Source: Paragyromitra xinjiangensis (Eukaryota; Ascomycota; Pezizomycetes; Pezizales; Discinaceae). Taken from it: DNA of 64,000 bases. Under the pieces are notes generated by a model. That model was not told where the DNA came from. It worked only from the letters and a program-made list of their open reading frames with translations, and did not search any database. The DNA is taken from the NCBI GenBank assembly GCA_038503065.1, contig JBCAMK010000003.1, positions 806,001 to 870,000 on the forward strand, written 5' to 3'. Position 1 is the first letter of the stretch; every line of letters begins with the position of its first letter. Shown one piece after another: positions 11,371 to 22,897 of this stretch. A program made the translations under genes and the position numbers.

Positions 11371-14300
11371 ATGAGTACGTCTGCAGCCTCTGCGCCTGGG
11401 GCCACGTCGGTGACTGGCGCGCTTGGTGAATCTAATGGGAAAGCTCAGACCTCGGAGGGAATGTCTCTGGAGACCTTTCTGTCGTCGTTGGCAGTGGCAG
11501 CTGCAGTTTTTGGTGCTGAAGTTTTGCTCTTTGTTCTTCTGAGAACGAAATTACAACGTGTTTATGAACCTAGGACTTATTTGGTCCCTGAAAAGTGTGT
11601 TCTATCCCGAATCCCTTGCATTTTGACTTCACTGACAGTTCTCTCTACAGACGCCGAACAAAACCACCGAGTCCTGGATTTCTAGCTTGGTTCAAGCCGG
11701 TAAATTGCAGTTCCCTTCCAACCAAAAGTGGTTCGAAATGATGGAATGCTAATTTTCATTGTCTTGATAGATATTCGCAACGGCCAATAGTGATTTCATT
11801 AATAAGTCCGGCCTGGATGCTTACTTCTTTCTTCGCTATCTACTTATGCTGTTGAAAATATTTTGTGTTCTCGCCATTGTTATCCTCCCTGTCCTCCTGC
11901 CACTCAATGGTGTCGGTGGCCGCGGCAACCCCGTAGTGCGAGGCCTAGATCAGATAGCATGGACCAATGTGGCCCCGGAAGATACCAATCGTTATTGGGC
12001 ACATTTGTTGCTCGCTGTTGGCGTTATCTGCCTTTTCTGCTATATGTTTTATCGCGAGTTGAGGGCGTATATTCGATTGCGACAAGCCTACCTGACTTCT
12101 CCCCAACACAGGCTTAGGGCTAGTGCAACGACAGTACTGGTGGCCAGTATCCCGAGACAGTGGTTGAGTGTGAAGGCATTGCTGGACTTGTACGATGTAT
12201 TCCCTGGTGGAATTCGAAATATCTGGATCAATCGGTAGGACCTATTCCTTTGCCGAGATTTTCGATTCATTAGATTACTGACGAAATGGCATTATAGAGA
12301 TTACGAAGAATTATCGGACAAGGTTAAGGAACGTGACAAGCTTGCTAGAACATTAGAAAAGGCTGAGACAGCGCTCATCACGAAAGCAAAAAAGAAGCAT
12401 TTGAAACAACTTCGAGCGGCGGCAAAGAAGGATCCTGGAGCAAAAGCTGTAGCCGTTGAAGCAGAGGATGCGAATGAAGAAATTGCAAACGGCCCTGGAT
12501 TGTCTTCCGGAAATCCTCATCAAATTCCTGAGGATATTCATGACCCCAGCCCTGAAAATAAACACCAAAGGAGTAAATCACGTTTTGGAAAGATCAATCC
12601 AATCCCGGTCGTTAATGATGGGCTTCATAAACTAGGGTCGGGCCTAATTGGCGGCGTGACTTCTGGGGTTAACAGGATTCGAGGTGGCGTAGAAGATGTG
12701 TTGCCGAAAGCAGCATACGGGTATCAGCCTGAGGATGAAAGTTATCATGCACCTATCCGGGAACAGCGCCCCCCTCTTAATGAGCGGGGTTCCTCTCGAA
12801 GCGCGAAAAGAGGTTCAACATTGGTTGGGCGCGAGGAGCTGGAGGAGACTGAAGGTCACACCGAAAAACGTACACGTCCACACGACCTTGATGTATCTTC
12901 TTCAAGCCGGGCAAACCCACACCCTGTGGGTAGCCTACCAGCAGAGGTGGATGAGCCTTCTAAGTTAGCGTTTTGGAAATCGCACAAAACTAGCGATGCC
13001 CACAAACGGGGCGAAGAGGACGAAACACCGCTAAGTTCTCTGAGTCCGACGAGCCCAAGGGCCGCCTCAATCGATATCGACGGGGAGCCGGGGAAGAAAA
13101 AGACAAAAACAGAATATCCTAGCGCTTATAATAAGAAATACGACGGTGATAACCATGGAGAGCCTATGTGGAAGAATTACTTGACAGAAAAAGATAGAGA
13201 AACGATGAGATTGCCGATTTTCGGGTGGTCATGGATGCCCTCTATACCGTTATTGGGAAGGAAGGTCGATACGATTTATTATTGCCGCAGAGAAGTTGCA
13301 CGTCTTAATGTTGAGATTGAACAAGACCAACAGGAACCGGAAAAATACCCTCTTATGAATTCAGCCTTCATCCAATTTAATCATCAAGTCGCCGCACATA
13401 TGGCGTGTCAATCGCTGTCACACCATGTACCACAGCATATGTGTCCGCGGCACATCGAGGTTAATCCGGACGATGTCATCTGGGATAACATGAAAATAAG
13501 TTGGTGGCAGAGATATGTGCGCATATTTTTTGTGACCGTTGCTGTCGGAGGATTGATTATAGGATGGGCTTTCCCCGTTGCTGTTGTTGGCTTAGTTTCC
13601 CAAATCGATTATTTGACGGAGGTTGTCTCATGGCTTTCCTGGATAAACCGTCTTCCAAACACAGTGGTAGGGTTGATTCAGGGTATCCTGCCGCCATTGG
13701 GATTGGCTATTCTGATGGCCCTTTTGCCCATCATCCTTAGAGGTAAGCCACTTTGATCTCAGAACTTAATTTAGTATTTAGTTAACCAATTATTATAGCA
13801 ATGGCAAAGCTTCAAGGTATCCACACGGGTATGGCCATCGAAAGAGCTGTTCAGGGAATGTACTTTGCATTTCTCTTTATCCAGATCTTCCTGGTTGTCA
13901 GTATTTCCTCGGGTATTAGTGTTGTTTTGAACGACCTACTTAACAGTCCATTTTCTGCACCGGCCATTCTGGCGCAAAATCTACCTAAGGCTTCGAATTT
14001 CTTCTTTTCATACATGCTGCTCCAAGCATTTACTGTTAGTGGGGGAGCGATTCTGCAGGTCGCTACGTTGTTTGTCCAATTTATCCTGAGTCCTATCTTG
14101 GACACCACAGCCAGAGAAAAGTTTTCGCGTGCCACGACTCTGATGGAGATCAAGTATGGAACCTTTTTCCCCGTCTACACAAATCTGGCCTGTATCGGAA
14201 TAGTCTATTCGGTTATATCTCCGTTGATTCTAGTCTTTAATATCCTTACATTTTCCCTTTTTTGGATGGTATACCGGTACAATATGCTCTACGTCAACAA

Positions 14301-15192
14301 CTTTCGTTTCGACACTGGCGGATTGTTGTTCCCGCGTGCTATCAACCAGCTATTTACCGGTATTTACGTCATGGAGGTCTGCTTAGTCGGTCTTTTCTTC
14401 CTCGTTCGGGATGTGCAAGGTCAAGTGGCTTGCTTCCCACAGGCAATCATCATGATTATAGCTACAATCTTCACAATGCTTTACCAGTACACGCTTAATT
14501 CAGCATTTGGGCCACTCTTGACGTACCTTCCTATCACATTAGAAGATGATGCGGTTATTCGTGACCAGGAGTTCGCAAAGGAACACGACGAACGGAGGAG
14601 GCTCAATCATATTGTCCCGGAAGAGGAAGAAGGTGATGATCTGAACGAAGTCCTGGAAGAACGCGAAAAGAGAGAGCAAGCAAGGGACCGGCAAGCAGAG
14701 GAAATCGAAATGAATGAAATCGAGCGAAGGAAAGATGGAAAGAAGAGGGGGAGAAGCAACTCGGAGAGACTAACCACCACAACCGGCCCCGCCGGCAAGA
14801 GGGAGGTGGACAGTCACAGGAAGGAACATAAATTTGATAAGGATGTTGAGGCTCAAACAAAACGGCGTACCACCGGTGGCCCTCAGCCCAATCAGCGCCC
14901 CGAGTTGGCATTATTCGCCGACATTGCAGACGAAATAGAAGATCTGTCTCCGGAAGAACGCGACGTATTGGTCGCAAGGGCATTTCAGCATGAAGCATTG
15001 AGGGCTAAAAGGCCTGTCATCTGGATCCCTAGAGACGATCTGGGCATTAGTGACGATGAAATCAGGAGGACACAGAGGTTTTCAGAGAATATCTGGATTA
15101 GTAATGAATACGCGGGTTTCGACGCAAAGGCAAGGGTTGTGTACAGGAGGCCACCGCCAGACTTTGATCAAAGGGACTTGGTGGAGCTGTAA
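11371..15192 (+). CDS. CSC1/OSCA/TMEM63-family (DUF221) membrane channel, 1191 aa
   Basis: This protein belongs to the family of calcium-permeable, stress- or tension-gated cation channels (yeast Csc1, Rsn1 and Phm7; plant OSCA). Five exons are inferred: 11371-11594, 11651-11699, 11771-12234, 12298-13742 and 13799-15192, totalling 1192 codons. The joins restore YLVPEKRRTKPPSPGFLAWF, SDFINKSGLDAYFFLRYL and the RAMAKLQGIHTG segment, all family landmarks. The order is: an N-terminal membrane helix; two more helices before RELRAYIRLRQAYLTSPQHR; a long cytosolic domain with a disordered, charged insert (roughly residues 380-570); PRHIEVNPDDVIWDNM; then the multi-helix DUF221 core beginning YVRIFFVTVAVGGLIIGWAF; and a charged C-terminal tail rich in E, K and R. 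The tail and insert make it longer than minimal homologues. Which fungal paralogue (Csc1 or Rsn1-like) is unclear. Confidence 0.93.
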
Positions 15193-16114
15193 ATATGTTG
15201 TACAACTGGGTGATAGCGCAAGATGGGTGTATTGAAGGTGTTTCTTATTTCTTCGGCTTAGCGAGTCTTTATATATATTGTACTTTACATCATATCTTAC
15301 GACAGTTATGAGCTTCGACCTTTTTTTTGGAGGGGTTTGGGGGGGGTTTCCCGTGGTATTGCGGCTTCTTGTAAGAAATTTATGCTTTATAGCTACATGT
15401 ACTTTCAGTTAATTTCTCATGTATAGGGTTGCGGTTACTTGGTACATTTGTTGTAATTTGAATAATATCATAGCTTTCCGCAAGTCTGCTTCAAAAATCA
15501 GGGATTTTAGGAGGTTTGAGTCAAGTATACATATATGTACATGGGTATTTAGAGCATGCAGTAGTTTTCATCACCTGAGCGAAGCTCAGCTATCTAGGAA
15601 AGTTTTGGCTCCGGTCCCTAAAGGGGGATTCGGCTTGGTTCGAAGCTTTTAGCGGATCTTGTTAAGAGGTTTCGCCCTTACTCAGTTGCCATCGCGGCAT
15701 GCCTGTGGCAATTTCCTTGTGATCCTGTGTGCGAAGAATCATTTGTTATCACTCGGCCTCGCCTTGAAGAGTCAGTGGTCTAAATTAGGCCCGACTGCAC
15801 AAGTCTGAATTTTTTTAGTAGGTTATAAGATCTCCCAATGGGTGGGGCTGACTCTGCGCACGAGCCAAAGAGGGAAAGTCCTTATATATACGTGGAAAGA
15901 AAAACAACCAACCAAAAAGATATCTTCTCCTATTGGACTTCAGAGGTGGTTGGCCTACTTCAATGGCTGGTAGAAATCAGTGATTTTTCAACAAATTTTC
16001 ATTCTATATTGATACCTGAACCTTCCTGGAGCTCTTAGGAATTCATTACATTCATTCTAAATAGATTTGAGTATCTTCACTTAAAAGCTTGTCATCTACA
16101 GGCCACTTTTTCTG
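15193..16114. other. intergenic stretch
   Basis: This is the 3' flank of the channel gene with a T-rich and G-rich patch near 15320-15350. A TACATGTA palindrome lies at 15394-15401. Nothing further was recognised. Confidence 0.5.
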
Positions 16115-16852
16115 ATGGCAAACCTTTTCGTTAGTGACACATCTCACCTTTTCTCAAATTCTTTCACCTACTCTTTATCGTTACTTTTGGTGTTCGCGCT
16201 CATGGCATACTCATTCTTCAAAAGAACTTTCTTCCTTGTCTATAGGACTGCGACTGCCTCTCCGGAAGATGCAGGTTTTGAGGAATCGTTGGAGAGACTT
16301 GCGAGGGAATCCATATTTGTGTCCTTCGAAACTCCTAGGTTTGGATCAACGTTGTCTTTAAACCCTCCTGATACTTCCTCTTCTACAACTCCGCCACAGC
16401 CTCCTTCGGTCACATCGCCTCCATGTCTTGTTGAGGTGGGATCATGCCGACTGCAATGGGCGAGCTACAAGAAAGAAGCAAAACCTTCATTCGAATTTGC
16501 CTCTTCGGCTATTTCCCCTTACTCTTGCCACTCTGAATCTGGGTGTTTCATTGATTCACTACGAATGATATCTTCAAGGACATCGTCTGCCGCCGCAAGC
16601 GGTAACTTCGATTTATCAGAGCGAGCGGCGGTAGCGAAGGCGGAGACTTCGCGTGTGAATAGTAGTGGAGAGTTTGCAGTGGGAAGCTCGGGGTTCGTGG
16701 CCGAATTGAAGGCTCTCTATGAAAAACGGACATGCCTAGACCTACCGGCTGTGAGTGGAGGGCGAAGTAAGAGTCTAGGGAACATGCGAATCAGGGAAGG
16801 GCATGTAGAAAGAGCGGTTTTTCGGTACGAGGAGAGGTTTAGGGGAGTATGA
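16115..16852 (+). CDS. orphan protein with N-terminal membrane segment, 245 aa
   Basis: Family not recognised. This is a single ATG-to-stop frame without introns. Residues about 17-45 (SFTYSLSLLLVFALMAYSFF and following) form one strongly hydrophobic segment followed by basic residues, suggesting a single-pass membrane or signal-anchor protein. The middle is rich in Ser, Thr and Pro, including a PPDTSSSTTPPQPPS stretch. The end is more helical and charged (FVAELKALYEKR; REGHVERAVFRYEERF). It lies between the channel and Hst2 genes on the same strand with separate flanks. An upstream exon ending before the acceptor-like CTACAG at about 16100 is possible. Coding status rests on length and composition only. 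Confidence 0.5.
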   Translation: MANLFVSDTSHLFSNSFTYSLSLLLVFALMAYSFFKRTFFLVYRTATASPEDAGFEESLERLARESIFVSFETPRFGSTLSLNPPDTSSSTTPPQPPSVTSPPCLVEVGSCRLQWASYKKEAKPSFEFASSAISPYSCHSESGCFIDSLRMISSRTSSAAASGNFDLSERAAVAKAETSRVNSSGEFAVGSSGFVAELKALYEKRTCLDLPAVSGGRSKSLGNMRIREGHVERAVFRYEERFRGV

Positions 16853-17632
16853 ATTTTGAGGTTGGCAGGTTCGTTTGTATTTTGGAGATATTTTCTAGAC
16901 TGCGAGTGACGGGGGATGAAGCGAATTGAAGTGGATGTTTTGATATGCCGTGCGCTCCAGAAAGCTAGTAAACCTAACTTGTATGAATGTTTTTGGGGGA
17001 TATCTATTAGTTAGGTAGAGTGGTGAAGCACTGGGCCTTGAAACTTGTTTCCGTCCTTTGTTTTCTGTCGCCCTAGCCTAGATCTCCCCACGCGTTCATG
17101 ATACTGGGAGTCACACAGATGCTCTTCTAAAGTACTTCTTGCGTGTATGCTGTGGGGTCTGTTGCTGGGGCTCTTCACGAATAAAACGATACTCTGCATA
17201 CTAGTGGAGATATCCTATGTCCTAAAGGAGAATAGTGGCAGAGGAGGATCTAAGGGCTAGGATTATTTATGATCAGGAGTACATGTAGCCATGGGTTTCT
17301 ACCAACCATATCGTGCTCAAAACTACGCTGGAGAACAGGCCTCAGAACGATTGATGGCGGCTCAACTTCGAAACCCCGGACTCGGTGCCAAGACTGAAAT
17401 GTACCATGTCCCGCGTAATAAGTTGCTGGTTGGTGTCACGATACCAGCCCTGCTATCTCCAGAAAAACCCCAGCTCTTCTCTGTTCCTCTTGCCACTGTC
17501 AATTTGGTCACCTGGATCTTTTCTTTCCCCTCAATCCATTAATCCTTTCTGTTATCACCTTTCTCCTCTTCTTCAGCGCATCTGCAAAGGAAATAATTAG
17601 CTTCATTCCTCATCTTCTCACCCCGCACAAAC
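16853..17632. other. intergenic stretch and Hst2 upstream region
   Basis: No firm gene. A frame at 17291-17542 starting MGFYQPYRAQNYAGEQ is ATG-initiated but has no recognised family and could be an upstream ORF in the Hst2 leader. A TACATGTA palindrome lies at 17280-17287. The final 100 bases before 17633 are pyrimidine-rich. Confidence 0.45.
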
Positions 17633-19036
<1,404 letters not shown>

Positions 19037-20139
19037 GTTTTTCTCGCGAGTTTTGGGGAATAATGCTTGTGAAACCTATTTGGTTCTTTTCTTCAGCTAC
19101 AGGTATCTGTAAATGAGTATAGATTTTCGAGTCTTTTGCTCCTTTCATAGAGTATGGCCTGATTATTTTATGTTGTGGAGTTTTCTTGCCAGCTGATTTT
19201 GTTCTTTTCAATATATATTGTTACCTGAAAGACGTTCGGTTTGTTGAATTCCGTCACGGATATTTTTGGTCCACAATGAGTGAATGGGGTAGTTTGCGAA
19301 AGGAAAGGACAATACGTATCCTGAACCTCGAGTGATACGGTGTGACTCAAAAAGCTCTCTGTGCCCTTGAGAGCGTGGTCGATTCATGAGATGCGAAGAT
19401 GGAGAGATTTTCTGAGAGAATTCCCAATGGATTCGCCGTGGAAGAAGACGACTTTGACGAGTTATGACGGGGTAAGTGAAAGTGGAATGATCCTGATCTG
19501 AGTAAGGTATGAGAGCAATATTCTAGACCATCAGATTCTGTACTATATATATGTATGTATGGTTCTGGATAATTCCCGTTTCGGTAAGGCCTAGCAGGTA
19601 TATCGCATACATGTATCTCACTCTGCTCTAGAGCACAACCTTTTATCTTACTCTTCAACCTTGAAGCGCCTTGGCGTCTATTTAAAGTTGCTATTGTTCC
19701 GAGACATTCCCGGCACTCGCATCGGCTGAGCCCTTAGAAGAAACCCGCACCATAAACAACCACTGGCTCCCATAGGCCGTGCTTCACGATGAAGACTCCC
19801 CAGCACCACTGATATATTAATATAGATGGTAAGGAATAGGTAATGCAAGGCTCTAGGGATTGCGGCGAGATGTATATAGCTTCTTACTGGTGACGACAGT
19901 AGCAAAAACATGAAACGCGGAAGCATAGAGCTAGTACCAATCCCTGCGTTTAGTGAGAATTGTACGACAAAGCCAAGAAATAAGGCGAAGCTTGGCCAGA
20001 CAATAAATAGCAGCCAAAGCTTCCCCGCCGAGCCTCCCGCGTTCCAAGTTTTCAAGCTCCGGAGCCTTTTCATGCATTGTTACAGACACAAGAACCGGCG
20101 AGATCCCACAACTTAGGATTGTCGGAGAAACCCAGAAGC
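19037..20139. other. intergenic stretch between HST2 and the F-box/ankyrin gene
   Basis: One minus-strand ATG frame (19678-20073) is listed separately as weak. A TACATGTA palindrome lies at 19608-19615. The 90 bases before 20140 carry the start of the F-box/ankyrin transcript. Confidence 0.45.
19678..20073 (-). CDS. possible small hydrophobic protein, 131 aa (weak)
   Basis: Not recognised. The frame starts at an ATG and is divergent from the F-box/ankyrin gene only 66 bases away. Its first 90 residues contain three or four hydrophobic stretches (for example WLLFIVWPSFALFLGFVVQF), which could be membrane helices. There is no homologue I can name and no splice support, so it may be a chance frame in a T-rich region. 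Confidence 0.22.
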   Translation of the reverse strand: MKRLRSLKTWNAGGSAGKLWLLFIVWPSFALFLGFVVQFSLNAGIGTSSMLPRFMFLLLSSPVRSYIHLAAIPRALHYLFLTIYINISVVLGSLHREARPMGASGCLWCGFLLRAQPMRVPGMSRNNSNFK

Positions 20140-21344
20140 ATGACAGGTGATTATTCTTTCATCACTCTTTGAGCACTTTCAATTACTAATTGGTGATATC
20201 TATTGCAGGCTTAGCTCGATATAATAGCTTGGCTCGATACAACAGCTACCGCGGGCGGTATAACACCTATTCGATTAACCCTAAAGACGTACTGCTTTTT
20301 GCTCTACCGAACGAAATTCTACTTCTCATTGCACGATGCCTCACACCGAGGTCCCTTAGTTCTTTTGTTCAGACCAATCGCTATCTCGCCACCCTCCTGA
20401 CGTCACTCCTCCATAACTTTGCGCTCCAGAGCGAGTACGGCGAGACAGCACTTTGGTTCGCGGCAACAACTGGCCAGAAAGAGCTGGTTCGACTTATTCT
20501 GGAAAAGGGCCCTAGAATTGTGATCAATGAAGCCGTGACGACAGCAGCCGGGGATATCGTACCAGGATCAGTACTGCACAGATCACCAGCAAGGTGTGAT
20601 GACTGGCTGGTCAAGTTGCTTGTGGAGAGAAATCGCAACCTCATCATTCATGACTCGCGCTGTGGTGGAACGCCCCTTCATTGGGCCTGCCATTACGGGC
20701 ATGAATCGATCGTTAGGGCTCTGCTGGAGAAAAAGGTCAATATTGCTGTCAAGGACGGGAGGGGTAGGACTGCACTTCATTGGGCATCGAAGGCTGGAAA
20801 TGGGGATATGGTTAAAATACTCTTGGATAATGGAGCGTTCGTGGATTCTCAGGACAACTACGGTGACACAGCACTTCACCGTGCAACGGAGCAAACACAT
20901 GAAATGGTTGTTAGGGTTCTGCTTGAGAATGGAGCCAACGTTGCAATTCCGGAAGGTGATGGAGCTACGGTGCTTCACTGGGCAGCTGCTTATGGAAAGG
21001 ATGCAATAGCGTTGCTGTTGCTGGAAAACGGAGCGGAGACCAACGTTTTCGGAAGAAACGGAGAGACCCCACTACATCAAGCGGCAGCTTACGGGCACCA
21101 CACTGTCGCGAAGATGCTTATGAAGTTTGGAGCTGACCCTGAAGCTCTCGATGAATTTGGGTGGACGCCTCTCCATCATGCAATTGCGAACAATCACGAA
21201 CCAGTGGCCGTGGTTTTAGAGAGTCGGGGTGAGGTTTCTAGTAGAGATCAGAAGAAGAGAAGGGCAGCGATTGTTAAGGCAATTCGTCAGATGAATATGC
21301 GGGCAATACGTTGGTTTCTATCTAGGATCAGGGCAAGAAGCTAG
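20140..21344 (+). CDS. F-box/ankyrin-repeat protein, 380 aa
   Basis: This is likely a protein-binding adaptor, possibly linking targets to an SCF ubiquitin ligase. The first coding exon is only 7 nt (20140-20146, ATGACAG), followed by an intron (20147-20208) and the main exon 20209-21344, giving 381 codons. The join gives MTG before a short tandem LARYNS-LARYNS repeat. An F-box-like segment follows at about residues 28-70 (LFALPNEILLLIARCLTPRSL). From about residue 77 to 340 run seven ankyrin-type repeats with the usual G-TALHWA pattern (for example GRTALHWASKAGNGDMVKIL, GETPLHQAAAYGHHTVAKML). The frame without the tiny exon would have to start at a TTG, which is why the 7-nt exon is preferred. 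Such F-box/ankyrin proteins are often multicopy in filamentous ascomycetes. Confidence 0.88.
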
Positions 21345-22897
21345 TACTGCTTGATGAACGATCAAACTTTAGTAAATAGAGACCTAGATATATTATGCAC
21401 TTAAGGAGTTTCCTTTGCTTTTCACGATATTGCTGGTGCTGCCATTGCACTTATTCTCATGTATAGATATGTTGAGGGATCCTATATGTGACACAGGGTG
21501 TATTCTTCATTAAACACCCGGATTTACCCGCCAAGCAGCCGGCATAAGCAAGCACTAGGATACTCGACGAGAATTAAAGTGCCCGGATGCCAAGAAATGA
21601 CCTAGTCTCGTGGAGGGTCAAATGGGCGTTAGCAAGCTAGTGAATACGGCCCGAGTGTGGGTTAGGGTTATTGGGCATCTAAATACTTCAATTTTCCCCG
21701 AGTATACATCCTTCCAGAAGTTCAATTGGTGGGGCATGTTTACAAATCACTGTAGTTTATAGCACATAAGCTAGGAATAATGTCTTCATAAATGCCATTG
21801 AGTAGCGATCTGACAAACACTACTACCATTTTCAAGGTATATGAGGGTCGTGTTCTTTGGTATCGCGAGAATTTGGTATCGCGAGAGTGACTTGTGAGTG
21901 ACTCTATCCAAAACAGGTGGGCCCGGTTATTAACCTAGGCTCTGAGAATTACGCTCGGGACCCTGAGAAATACCAATGCACTCGGGTCAAGCATATGGAG
22001 ATGGAACAGGTCTCACGATCTTTATATGGTGACCCCACAGAGCGGGAAATTCCAATGTTCCATCTCCACACCCATGACCCGAGTAATACTGAACACTAAC
22101 CTCTGACTCTTGGTTTAATTGCATCACTGTGTGCCATTCAGGTATAAGGAGCTGTCTAAGAAAACGCCACTCTCGCGACGCCAAATTCTCGCGACACCAA
22201 AGAACATGGTATGCAAGTAGCAAATTGTTTGTCACTTAGGGTGTCGGAATCCGAAGCTAGCTTAGTGAGCCCTATCGTAAGTATCCTCAAAATGCATTTT
22301 GGTTACACGTCATATTTTGTGGTGAGCTACTTAGCTTTTGCCATAGAAGAGCTCTCCCCGGCTTTCTTATAGATCGCTGTATATATAGTTCTCTTGTTAC
22401 ACCCTACTTATAATAGCTTAACGAAAACCTAATAAATCACCGTATCTTACTTGTCGGCCTGAAAAAGTATCTGTTGGAGGATAGGGGATTATGGCTTGAT
22501 TAATTGAGCTCTCGATTGGGAGACCCCCAGGCTTCATATACACGACTTCTGACGAATCCTTCTCCTGGGTCCGTTCTCATGTACATCTACGCCGTACGTA
22601 GTTTTCTGTGTGGGGTACTACTCCGTTAGCCGTTAGGGAGCTATACTCTAACATAATTGTTCCTGGCTTATATTAAGTACGTGGTTATAACGCTATAAAG
22701 GGGGGATGATACTTCCTTGTCTAATTAGAATTGTCAGGCAATTTATCGTCACTTGGAATCCGCTTCTATTGATAGGGAAATCCCAAGATTTTTCCTTAAG
22801 GTTTCATTAAAGTAGTTACATACATAGTCTTGTGTAAAATTCAATTCGCTAGTTCACAGCTCCGACATCCTCATTTATTAAAAAAGGAATTGTTAAT
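21345..22897. other. intergenic stretch containing a fold-back element
   Basis: No coding gene is supported. The open frame at 21917-22099 lies wholly inside the inverted-repeat element and is not considered real. The rest is AT-rich flank between convergent genes. Confidence 0.5.
21851..22206. mobile_element. miniature inverted-repeat (fold-back) element, 356 bp
   Basis: Bases 21851-21889 and the reverse complement of 22168-22206 match at 36 of 39 positions, starting TGTTCTTTGG and ending GCGAGAGTG. Each arm contains a near-duplicate of a TTTGG-x2-TCGCGAGA unit. A second, inner inverted repeat (arms near 21980-22010 and 22049-22090) shares ACTCGGGTC and GGAGATGGAACA, so much of the element could fold on itself. 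It encodes no transposase and no clear target-site duplication was found. All three arm mismatches are transitions. Confidence 0.8.

Noticed and set aside
21655..21675. Telomere-like GGTTAGGGTTA
   Set aside because: Only about one and a half units; not an array.
21917..22099. Short ORF inside the fold-back element
   Set aside because: The element is explained by inverted repeats. The frame is short and starts with GTG.
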